Source: Larkinella humicola (GTDB taxonomy: Bacteria; Bacteroidota; Bacteroidia; Cytophagales; Spirosomataceae). Taken from it: a DNA stretch of 64,000 bases. Positions 53,611 through 61,777 of the stretch are shown here, one piece after another; positions within the stretch are counted from its first letter, which is position 1, and each line of letters opens with the position of its first letter. A program made the translations under genes and the position numbers. The notes under the pieces were generated by a model. It saw only the letters and a program-made list of their open reading frames with translations, was not told the origin of the DNA and made no database searches. The stretch is taken from positions 62,001 through 126,000 of the forward strand of contig NZ_VTWS01000012.1 of NCBI RefSeq assembly GCF_008727875.1. Direction: 5' to 3'.

Positions 53611-56451
53611 TCAAATTACGTTCAACTCCCCGTTCAGTCGATACGTTTTCCCCTTTTCGGTTGTCAATTTTACCTGTTTATCGCCATACCGAATCACACA
53701 GGGCTGGCCCGCTTTTGACGTCACCTCAACCCCGCTCAGTTGCCCATTCTGCCAGCGGATGTTCAGCACAAAACCGCCGTGGGCGCAAATCCCGTTGAGG
53801 TAGCCCGTTGGCAGCTCAGAAGGCAGTGCCGGAAGTAAATCAAGGGTTTTTCCCTGACTTTGCAGGATCATTTCGCCGATGCCGCTGGCACCCCCAAAAT
53901 TCCCGTCGATCTGAAACGGCGGATGCGCGTCGAACAGGTTGGGGTAGGAGCCGCCACCCGTAACTCCTTCGGGCGAAATGGCAGGGCGAAACAGCAGTTT
54001 GAGCATGGTATACGCGTGATTGCCATCGCGGAACCGCGCCCAGAAATTGATTTTCCAGGCCAGGCTCCAGCCCGTTCCTTCGTCGCCCCGTTCCAGCAGT
54101 GACTGCCGGGCGGCTTTCATTAACCCGGGCGTTTCGTCCCACGTAATGTCGGTGCCGGGGTGAACGCCCCAGAGGTGCGACACGTGCCGGTGGTGGTCGT
54201 TCGGATCGTCGATGTCCGGCAGCCATTCCTGCAACTGGCCCCGCTTGCCAATCTGGTTGGGGGCAATCTGGCGGTACATGGTTCTGAGCGTGTCGCGGAA
54301 AGCCACATCGGTGCCAAGCACCTCGCTGGCGGCAATGCAGTTTTTGAACAGGTCGCGGATAATCTGGTGATCCATCGTCGGCCCGGCCACCAGGCCGAGG
54401 TGTTCGGGCGAGTTGGAAGGTGTGCTGATGAGCCAGCCGGTTTTGGGGTCTTTCACCAGAAAATCGACAAAAAACTGAGCTGCTTCTTTTAGGATTGGAT
54501 AGCCCCGGTTTTGCAGAAAATCCTTGTCTTGCGTGTAGCGGTAATGTTCCCAGAGGTGCCGCGACACCCAGGCCCCACCGCTCACCCAGATGCCGTGGTT
54601 CGATGCATTGATGGGGGCCGTTCCGCGCCAGAGGTCGGTGTTGTGGTGGAGCACCCAGCCCCGGGCGTTGTAGTGCGCTTTGGCGGTTTTGCGACCCGAT
54701 TCCACCAGTTCGTCGATGGCCGCAAACATCGGTTCGTGGCAGGCCGACAGGTTCAGCATTTCGGCGGGCCAGTAGTTCATCTGGAAATTGATGTTCGTGG
54801 TGTATTTGCTGCCCCAGGGCGGAGTGAGCAGATCGTTCCAGATGCCCTGCAAATTGGCGGGTCGCGTGCCGGGTCGCGAGCTCGAAATTAGCAAATACCG
54901 CCCGTATTGCACGTAAAGCGCCACCAGCGCCGGGTCGGCAGCTTTCTCGAAGCGTTGCAATCGTTCGTCGGTCGGGAACTGTTCACTGGCGGTGTGGCCC
55001 AAATCCAGCGTGAGGGTGTTGAAATAAGACTGATACTCCTGACAATGAGCGGTTTTTAGGGCGGAAAATGGCCTGGTGCGGGCTGTTCGCAGCGGTTTCT
55101 GGCTTAGCGTGGCCGGGTCGCCGGAGACGTCTTTGTAGTTCCTGAAGTTAGTCCCCGCCGTCAGGAACAAGGTGGCTTCGTCGGCTCCCGAAATGACAAG
55201 TTTGTTACCTGATACGGTGATCCGGCCTTTTTTCGTCTGAACATGGAGCAAACTTTCGCCTTTCAACGCGCCATTTCGTACCTGAACCGACAACGCAATG
55301 GTCTGATTATCAATTTTCCTGACCGAAGAGCCGTTGTGCGGACTGGTCAATGCGGCTTCAAAACTGATTTTCCCCGGCTGGCTGGCGGTTAGCTGAACGG
55401 CGATGACCTGATCGGGGGCGCTGGCGAGGTATTCACGGGTAAACGTTACGCCATTGGACGAATAGGTAACGCGGGAGAGGGCGGTTTTTAGATCCAGTTC
55501 CCGGCGGTAGTTGACCGGTTTTTCGGAGCCTTTAAAATGGAACCACAGGTCGCCAAAAGGCTGGTAATCGGCCTGATAGCGGGGAGAGGCCGGGGGGGCA
55601 TCATCCTGAATCCAGTATTTGAACGGTTTGGAAAGGGCAACACCGTCGGTCGGTTGCGAACCTTCGGGGTAAACGACAAACGTGGGCTGAGCGGATTTGA
55701 CCCCAATAAAACCGCCTTTGTCGAACCAGTTGATGACCTGAATCGCCAGATGATTTTTCCCCGCCCGCAGTTTTGCCGCCGGAATTGTATACCGCCGGTT
55801 TTTGGCAATGCCTTTGTCGGAACCAATCAGTTCGCCGTTCAGATACGTAAAATCCTGGTCACGGATGCGGCCCAGATCCAGAATCACGTCCTTGCCCGCC
55901 CAGGCGTCGGGCAAATCGAACGAGGTACGGAACCAGACCGCTCCATCCAGCCCCTCCAGTCCGGCCCGTTCCCAGCCTTCCGGAGTGGGAACGGACATGG
56001 TTTTCCAGGAACGGTCATCGAACGAAACCGCTGCCGGATTTGATTTCTCCAGCTTGCGGACACCCGCAAACCAGGCGGTTTTCTTCGGCGTATAATCCGA
56101 TTCGTTGCTTTGCCGCCCCATGAACTGTTCCTGCGCCAGTTTTTCGGCTTCGGCCTGTTTGCCCTCAGCGAGCAATTGACGAATCCGGGGCAGGTACTGA
56201 GCCGCTCCTTCGCGCTGGTATTCCCGTGGTTCGCCGGTCCAGAGCGTTTCTTCGTTGAACTGAATGTGGTCCGTTTGAACGCCCCCGAACACCATGCCAC
56301 CCAATCGCCCGTTGCCGATCGGCAGCGCTTCCACCCACTGACTGGCCGGTTGTTTGTACCAGAGCGTAAGCGGTTGTGGACTAGATTGCTGAGCCTGAGT
56401 TGTTCGTGAAAAACAAGTGGCTAAAAGGAATAAGAAGGCGGTTTTTTTCAT
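53611..56451 (-). CDS. Secreted GH95 glycosidase with inserted lectin-like domain
   Basis: This 946-residue exported enzyme has a signal peptide at residues 1-20. The GH95 N-terminal block (PIGNGRLGGMVFGG, FNEETLWTG) is followed by about 175 extra residues (about 120-295), after which the GH95 sequence resumes at YQPFGDLWFHF. The insert (SFDDRSWKTM, VWFRTSFDLP, LDLGRIRDQDFTYLNGELIG) resembles the galactose-binding-like domain in sialate O-acetylesterases. The catalytic barrel shows GSKYTTNINFQMNYW, STPSNSPEHLG and FQIDGNFGG. GH95 members are alpha-1,2-L-fucosidases or alpha-L-galactosidases; both sugars occur in pectins and xyloglucan. It is the last gene of the leftward operon, 18 nt after the symporter. 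Confidence 0.87.
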   Translation of the reverse strand: MKKTAFLFLLATCFSRTTQAQQSSPQPLTLWYKQPASQWVEALPIGNGRLGGMVFGGVQTDHIQFNEETLWTGEPREYQREGAAQYLPRIRQLLAEGKQAEAEKLAQEQFMGRQSNESDYTPKKTAWFAGVRKLEKSNPAAVSFDDRSWKTMSVPTPEGWERAGLEGLDGAVWFRTSFDLPDAWAGKDVILDLGRIRDQDFTYLNGELIGSDKGIAKNRRYTIPAAKLRAGKNHLAIQVINWFDKGGFIGVKSAQPTFVVYPEGSQPTDGVALSKPFKYWIQDDAPPASPRYQADYQPFGDLWFHFKGSEKPVNYRRELDLKTALSRVTYSSNGVTFTREYLASAPDQVIAVQLTASQPGKISFEAALTSPHNGSSVRKIDNQTIALSVQVRNGALKGESLLHVQTKKGRITVSGNKLVISGADEATLFLTAGTNFRNYKDVSGDPATLSQKPLRTARTRPFSALKTAHCQEYQSYFNTLTLDLGHTASEQFPTDERLQRFEKAADPALVALYVQYGRYLLISSSRPGTRPANLQGIWNDLLTPPWGSKYTTNINFQMNYWPAEMLNLSACHEPMFAAIDELVESGRKTAKAHYNARGWVLHHNTDLWRGTAPINASNHGIWVSGGAWVSRHLWEHYRYTQDKDFLQNRGYPILKEAAQFFVDFLVKDPKTGWLISTPSNSPEHLGLVAGPTMDHQIIRDLFKNCIAASEVLGTDVAFRDTLRTMYRQIAPNQIGKRGQLQEWLPDIDDPNDHHRHVSHLWGVHPGTDITWDETPGLMKAARQSLLERGDEGTGWSLAWKINFWARFRDGNHAYTMLKLLFRPAISPEGVTGGGSYPNLFDAHPPFQIDGNFGGASGIGEMILQSQGKTLDLLPALPSELPTGYLNGICAHGGFVLNIRWQNGQLSGVEVTSKAGQPCVIRYGDKQVKLTTEKGKTYRLNGELNVI

Positions 56452-56469
56452 AACTGGAACGGTTGACCG

Positions 56470-58047
56470 CTAGTGAAAAACAAGATACAGAATCCCCATC
56501 GTGATCATCAGTGAAATCCAGGCAATCCATACGCGTCGGGTCGGTTTGATGCGGATTTCGGACGCAAGGGGTACGTAGATGGACGGATTTTTATCGAACA
56601 CCGAAATCAGAATGGCCGTGAGCAATAATGCCGCAAAAATAGAAAAGGAAACCAACAAATAGTGGGGCCAGAAAGGGTATTGGTCGGGCGGTAACACCCA
56701 TAAATACAGAATACCAACGCCCAGACTGAACGCCGAACCCACGGATAAAATGGCGTTGACGGCGGTGCGGGTAGTGCGTTTCCAAAAAACCGTCAACAGA
56801 AAAACCACCGACAGGGGCGGGGCAATAAATCCCAGCACCGACTGAAACACGTCGAACAGATTCAGCCCCTTGATGCTGTCAATCGCTAACGCCATTAGAA
56901 TGGCGAACCCGCAACCCGCGACTATGGTCATCCGCCCGACTTTGATCAGTTGCTGTGTGCTGGCGTTGGGATTGATTTTCTTCCGGTAAACGTCCATCGT
57001 GAAAACCGTACTCAGTGAATTCAGCGACGAGCCAATCGTGCCGACCAGAACCGCAATCAGCACCACAATCACCAGCCCGTTCAGGCCGGGCGGGAACAGG
57101 TTCGTGACCATGGTCATGTAGGCTTCGGCGGGGTCTTTCAGGTTCGGAAACAGAATGAAACACAGAATGCCGGGTAAAATAAACAGCGGTAAGGAGAGGA
57201 TTTTGAGCCAGCCGATGAAGTTGACGCCCAACTGTCCCTGCTCCAGATTTTTGGCTCCCAATACCGATTGCACCATCGCCTGATCGGTGCAGAAAAAGGC
57301 GATGGCGGCCACCGGATAGCCCAGCAAAATGGCGGGCCACGGGTAGCTTTGGTCGCTGGCCGGGTGAATCAGACTCCAGTACGAAGCGGGTGCTTTCTGA
57401 AAAACCGCAGCGAGTCCGCCGACTTTGACGATGCCCAGAATCGTAAGCGTCAACGACACGCCGATGAGCAGAATCATCTGGAACACATTGACGCGGGCAA
57501 TGGCTTTCAGCCCGCCCGAATAGGCGAAAAGTCCCGCAAACAGCACCAGCACTGTAACCGACTGCGCCATGGGAATGCCCAGAATCTGCCGCACCAGAAA
57601 ACCGCCCGCGAACAGGCCCAGCGATAGCCACGAAATCAGGATTTTGATCAGGGCATACCACGCCAGAATGGTCTGCGTCGATTCGCCGTAGCGTTTTCCC
57701 ATGAACTCGGGCATGGTCGAGACGTTGGCGGTCAGGTACTTCGGGGCAAAAACGATGGCGAGCAGGAATAAAAACACGAACGCGTACCAATCGAAATTGA
57801 TGGCGACAATGCCCGTACTGTAGCCGATGCTTGCAAACGCCAGCAGCATGGAGGGCCCCACATTCGTCCCCCACATGTTGAAGCCAATACTGGCCCAGCC
57901 CAGCGACTTATTTGCCAGAAACAGCGTCTCGTCTTTGCCGTCGTTTTTCGGTACACTAGCCCGGTAGCCAATCACCGCCAGAATAGTTAGGTAGGCCAAA
58001 ACGATGCAATAATCCAGGACGGTCAGGCGGTCGATAAGGGAGGTCAT
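56470..58047 (-). CDS. Sodium:solute symporter (SSS family), leftward operon
   Basis: This 525-residue transporter has about 13-14 membrane helices. Family marks include RASVPKNDGKDETLFLANKS (about residues 29-48), SLGWASIGFNMWGTNVGPSM and a conserved VLIAVLVGTIGSSLNSLSTV stretch near residues 320-340. SSS proteins use a sodium gradient to import sugars. It lies between the Gfo/Idh/MocA gene (56 nt) and the GH95 gene (18 nt), so it probably imports the monosaccharide freed by the operon's glycosidases, such as L-fucose, L-galactose or L-rhamnose. That substrate guess is inference. Confidence 0.9.
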   Translation of the reverse strand: MTSLIDRLTVLDYCIVLAYLTILAVIGYRASVPKNDGKDETLFLANKSLGWASIGFNMWGTNVGPSMLLAFASIGYSTGIVAINFDWYAFVFLFLLAIVFAPKYLTANVSTMPEFMGKRYGESTQTILAWYALIKILISWLSLGLFAGGFLVRQILGIPMAQSVTVLVLFAGLFAYSGGLKAIARVNVFQMILLIGVSLTLTILGIVKVGGLAAVFQKAPASYWSLIHPASDQSYPWPAILLGYPVAAIAFFCTDQAMVQSVLGAKNLEQGQLGVNFIGWLKILSLPLFILPGILCFILFPNLKDPAEAYMTMVTNLFPPGLNGLVIVVLIAVLVGTIGSSLNSLSTVFTMDVYRKKINPNASTQQLIKVGRMTIVAGCGFAILMALAIDSIKGLNLFDVFQSVLGFIAPPLSVVFLLTVFWKRTTRTAVNAILSVGSAFSLGVGILYLWVLPPDQYPFWPHYLLVSFSIFAALLLTAILISVFDKNPSIYVPLASEIRIKPTRRVWIAWISLMITMGILYLVFH

Positions 58048-58103
58048 GGGGATAGAAGCAAGCGGATAGAATTGAGAAGAAAGACGGCGTTCGATCCCGG
58101 TTT

Positions 58104-59165
58104 TTACAATCCATACTCACCCAGCACCTCCCGCAGTTTCACCGGCAAACCGGTTTGCAGCGATTTGTCCATGGCCTGAAGCAGCGCCACTGTGCCGATG
58201 CCTTCGCGGATGTCGGGATAGGCCGTTTGCCCGGATTCGAGGCAGGTGGCGAAATAATCAAGGTAATTCTGGTACTCACCCGCGTGGTGGCTTTTGCCCT
58301 CAAACCGGAAATAGTGTTTCAGCTTGTGTTCCCAGGTCTGCACGATTTCGTCGCCGGTGTGGGTCGTGATCGCGTAGCGCAAATCCATGTAGTCGGCCTG
58401 ACTACAGCCTTCCGTACCGCGCAGAATGCAACTCATTTCGGAATCGCGCACGACGGGTTGAACGGGTCCGGTGTAGGCCCCGCTGACGCGGGCGATGCGT
58501 CCGTCGGTGGCTTTGAAAATGAAGTGCATGGTGTCGTCGTTTTTCAAACCGCCTTTCCGCCCGTTGGCACTGAGCATGCCGTAGCCCATCACTTCCTCAA
58601 TGTCGGGCAAATACCAGCGGATGAAATCGACCGGATGGCTGAGACCGCCATACAGCCATTTGAAGGTATTTTCGAGCGACCAGCCTTTGGCCAGAAACCA
58701 GCGGTGGTCGGCGTGGTAATAGCCTTCGATGGTGATTAATTCGCCGATCAGACCCGCTTCAAAATCCGCCCGCTGCTTTTTCATCGGCTCAAAAAACCGG
58801 GAACTTTGCCCAACGAACACTTTTTTGCCGGTTTGCTCAGTGAGGTCGATCAACTCTTTGGCTTTGGATAAATCATCGATAAACGGTTTGGTACAGACCA
58901 CGTGTTTGCCGTGCAACAACGCCTGTTTGGTATGCTCGGCATGGAATTTATCGGGCGTGTAAATCGCAATGACGTCGATCGCCGGGTCGTCGAGTAAATC
59001 CTGATAGTTGGTCGTATAGTTCTGAAAATCAAATTCTTTGGCCCGCTGTTGACACAGCTCCAGTTTCTGATCACAGACGTTTACCAGTTCGTAATTCGGG
59101 CTCGATAAAGCCGCCGACATGGTGCTGCGTCCTTCGCCTAATCCTAAAATTCCTACTCGTAGCAT
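58104..59165 (-). CDS. Gfo/Idh/MocA family oxidoreductase
   Basis: This 353-residue cytoplasmic protein has an N-terminal Rossmann domain (VGILGLGEGRSTM, residues 4-16) in which the third glycine of the usual GxGxxG pattern is shifted. DVIAIYTPDKFHAEHT follows, as does the catalytic-lysine region GKHVVCTKPFIDD, where CTKP replaces the common EKP. The C-terminal sheet domain begins near residue 130 (YYHADHRWFLAKGWS). Family members oxidise or reduce sugars and inositols with NAD(P). It is 3 nt from the upstream gene and works in an operon with fucose- or galactose-type glycosidases and a symporter, so oxidation of an L-sugar is plausible but not shown. Confidence 0.87.
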   Translation of the reverse strand: MLRVGILGLGEGRSTMSAALSSPNYELVNVCDQKLELCQQRAKEFDFQNYTTNYQDLLDDPAIDVIAIYTPDKFHAEHTKQALLHGKHVVCTKPFIDDLSKAKELIDLTEQTGKKVFVGQSSRFFEPMKKQRADFEAGLIGELITIEGYYHADHRWFLAKGWSLENTFKWLYGGLSHPVDFIRWYLPDIEEVMGYGMLSANGRKGGLKNDDTMHFIFKATDGRIARVSGAYTGPVQPVVRDSEMSCILRGTEGCSQADYMDLRYAITTHTGDEIVQTWEHKLKHYFRFEGKSHHAGEYQNYLDYFATCLESGQTAYPDIREGIGTVALLQAMDKSLQTGLPVKLREVLGEYGL

Positions 59166-59168
59166 GGT

Positions 59169-61676
59169 TTATGGTTTCTGAAAATTGACCCAGACTTCCC
59201 CCGGTTTTGTGCCGGGAATGCCTTCCTGATAGCGCTTCATGCGGGCGTTCCAGGCTGCGACGCGCGGGTTGTTTTCGGTGGTTTTGGGGTTGAGTTTGTC
59301 GAGACTTTCGCCTTTTGGAATGCTGATCACGAGCATCAGTTGCCGCCCGTTTTTGAACACCAGCAGTTGCTGAAAATTGGCATTGCAGAAACCTTTCGCC
59401 ACTTCCGGCCACTTCTCAAACTGCGTGGCATGGTCGGCGATGTATGCCTTCTGAAGGTTTTCATCGGCCACCAGATTGGCCGTCAGAATCGTATGATCCC
59501 ACTCGCCAGCCGTCGGGCCGGCATCGCAACGGGTTCGGTTGAACTCGTAGACCAGCTCGTAGTAGGTCCTGATCGTGGCCGTTGGAAAAGCCGACTTGAG
59601 CCGTCCGGTCAACACCGAAACATCCTGCACCTTATCAAAAATAACGGAGCGGTTTTGCCATTGATACAGCGCATCCGGCCGGATTTTGGTTCGAACCAGA
59701 ACCGCCTTCAGGCGTTGCGCATCGACCGGTTCGGTGTCGGTGCTGACTATCTCGACAAGTGCGGGCATTTCTTTGGTAATCAGCCAGTTGGTGTCGGGCT
59801 GTGCTTTGTCGTTGAGCAAATACCGATACGGTTTCTGAATCCCCGCTTTCGTTCGAATGCTGTCCGAAACCTGCGGGCCGTTGTGTTCCCAGACGTTGTT
59901 CGGGCCATTGGCATTTTGCAGAAACTTTTCCGACGGCGTCCAGTTGTTTTTGATCGTAAAATACGACGAACCTTCGTCGGTGTAGAGGTAAAACCAGTGG
60001 TGTGGGAGGTGCGCAAAGGGCGCTTTGTACACGCTGTCGATGGTATTTTCGGCGATCACAGAACCCGGTTGCGCCGACAGCGTGTAAATGGCCGCGGCAT
60101 CGTACAGGTGTTTGGCAAAGTGATGAATCCTGTTGGCAACCACCGCATTATTCCGCATCGCGTTGATCGTTGGCGTCCAGCCCCAACCCAGGCTGATGCC
60201 GCTGTACGACACTTCGCTGATTTCGTTGTGCTCGATTCGAATGCCCCGAACATACCCCGCGCCAATTCCCACGCAGCCCCAGTCTTCGTTCGTGACGTTG
60301 GTGATCAGGTTGTTGGTAATGAGCAGGTTCGCGCAAACTTCGCGTTCATCGGCGGGGTTGTAGGGTAAATGAATTTCAGTGCCTTCGTCGGCAAAAATAC
60401 CTGCCAGAATGCCCGTTCCGCCGATGTCTTTGAACAGATTGCCCCGGATCACATTGTCACGCCCGCCTTTGTGGTAATCCAGTCCGGTAGCGGCCAGGTG
60501 CTCAAACCGGCAGTTTTCAAATCCGGTCTGCCGGGCAAACGACACCTCCACTGCCGCAGTCGGACGACCGACCCACGCCTGATTTTCGAGTGTTTTTTTG
60601 TCGGGCGTCCCCGGTATTTTCAGTCTGTAGGCATCGAGCATAAACAACCCGGCCTGGTGCGGAACATGACCCTGTTGCGACGGTCGGAGCCATCCCGTAT
60701 GCTGAAAGGAAATCCCCTTGAACAGGACGTTTGAAACCGGGCTGTCGGCGGTTCCGATCATTCGCACCAACGTTTCGAGCGACGGCACGATGACCTGCGC
60801 CGTGGCCAGATTTTCGTTGGATCGTGGGATGTAGTAGATTCTTTCGGTTTTGGTATCCAGAAACCACTCGCCGGGTTGGTTCAGGAACTGAACGGCGTTG
60901 GTCAGGTAAAATGCCGAGTTGCCGGTTTCTTTCGAAAGCCAGGGTGCGGGCCAAGGATGTTCCGATTGAATGCGGCTTTCGGGTTGGTGAAAGGCTAGTT
61001 TGGCGCTATCACCCTGTACTTCCATGTGTTTTACGCGTAGATTGGCAATCGCCCACCACTGGTGAATCAGCATTTCCAGACCGGCGGATTTTGATAAATC
61101 ACCAAACTTTGGGGCCGGAATCCAGCAGGTTTGCTCAGTTTTGTTCCACGACAGAATCCGGTTCATCAGCGGATACGGCGTATCTTTGGCACGGATTGCT
61201 TTTTCGCCGTTCACCCACAATTGCCGGAATTCAGCCAGCCGCCCACCGACTTTCGGCGCATCGGCCACCCAGACTTTTCCAATGGCTTCTCTGGGCAAAC
61301 CGGCAACGCTATTTTTCAACTTCTGCCAACCGCTTATCGAAATCCCTCCGCTCAAAACCGGCTTCGCATTCGGAGCTGCTTCAATCACCGTCGGGCCCGC
61401 TGGCGTCCCCGAATCCTCCGGGCGAATAAAAACCGGCTCATTCAACGCATAAACGCCATTTTTTAGATAGATATGTGCACCTGCCGCCACACTTGGATCG
61501 GCTAACCGGCGCAGTTCGCGGACTTTTCGAAGGGCGATCGACAGGCTTGCGACCGGTTTTTCGTTCGTTCCCGCATTCAAATCCGATCCGTCCGGCGAAA
61601 CCCAGATTTCGGCTTGCTGCGCGAAAGTGAGGTTTGGTAGCAGGGAGAGGATGAATAGGTTTATGAGTCGTTTCAT
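59169..61676 (-). CDS. Secreted beta-helix glycosidase (GH141-like) fused to a mutarotase-type domain
   Basis: This 835-residue exported protein starts at ATG 61676, just before a signal peptide (MKRLINLFILSLLPNLTFAQ). The longer frame from 61781 would first translate a family A palindrome. Residues about 22-620 read as a right-handed beta-helix: IWVSPDGSDLNAGTNEKP, YLKNGVYALNEPVFIRPEDS and KPVLSGGISISGWQKL resemble the start of GH141 proteins, a family with an RG-II alpha-L-fucosidase. Residues about 733-835 match the L-fucose/L-rhamnose mutarotase family (DUF718): KAYIADHA, KWPEV, NPRVAAWN and KPGEVWV. A glycosidase and a mutarotase in one exported chain is unusual. Both halves are family-level calls made by eye. 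Confidence 0.75.
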   Translation of the reverse strand: MKRLINLFILSLLPNLTFAQQAEIWVSPDGSDLNAGTNEKPVASLSIALRKVRELRRLADPSVAAGAHIYLKNGVYALNEPVFIRPEDSGTPAGPTVIEAAPNAKPVLSGGISISGWQKLKNSVAGLPREAIGKVWVADAPKVGGRLAEFRQLWVNGEKAIRAKDTPYPLMNRILSWNKTEQTCWIPAPKFGDLSKSAGLEMLIHQWWAIANLRVKHMEVQGDSAKLAFHQPESRIQSEHPWPAPWLSKETGNSAFYLTNAVQFLNQPGEWFLDTKTERIYYIPRSNENLATAQVIVPSLETLVRMIGTADSPVSNVLFKGISFQHTGWLRPSQQGHVPHQAGLFMLDAYRLKIPGTPDKKTLENQAWVGRPTAAVEVSFARQTGFENCRFEHLAATGLDYHKGGRDNVIRGNLFKDIGGTGILAGIFADEGTEIHLPYNPADEREVCANLLITNNLITNVTNEDWGCVGIGAGYVRGIRIEHNEISEVSYSGISLGWGWTPTINAMRNNAVVANRIHHFAKHLYDAAAIYTLSAQPGSVIAENTIDSVYKAPFAHLPHHWFYLYTDEGSSYFTIKNNWTPSEKFLQNANGPNNVWEHNGPQVSDSIRTKAGIQKPYRYLLNDKAQPDTNWLITKEMPALVEIVSTDTEPVDAQRLKAVLVRTKIRPDALYQWQNRSVIFDKVQDVSVLTGRLKSAFPTATIRTYYELVYEFNRTRCDAGPTAGEWDHTILTANLVADENLQKAYIADHATQFEKWPEVAKGFCNANFQQLLVFKNGRQLMLVISIPKGESLDKLNPKTTENNPRVAAWNARMKRYQEGIPGTKPGEVWVNFQKP

Positions 61677-61686
61677 AAAGCCAATT

Positions 61687-61769
61687 GCCCCTAAATCCCG
61701 ATCGTCGGCCCGGCCAAAAGGGGACTTTAAAAATCCGGATGTTAAAGCCCCCTTTAGGGGGTTGGGGGC
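61687..61769. repeat. Inverted repeat, family A copy 6, interrupted and of mixed subtype
   Basis: The left arm has the 'CTAAATCCC' subtype but is broken by about 16 nt (GATCGTCGGCCCGGCC). The right arm has the 'GGTTGGGGG' subtype. The loop contains ATCCGGAT. It lies between the GH2 stop and the internal start of the beta-helix gene. Confidence 0.85.
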
Positions 61770-61777
61770 GATTCTTT

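Noticed and set aside
16784-61769. Repeated CCCCTAAATCCCC units considered as a CRISPR array
   Set aside because: The copies are kilobases apart, each is a single palindrome and there are no regular spacers or cas genes.
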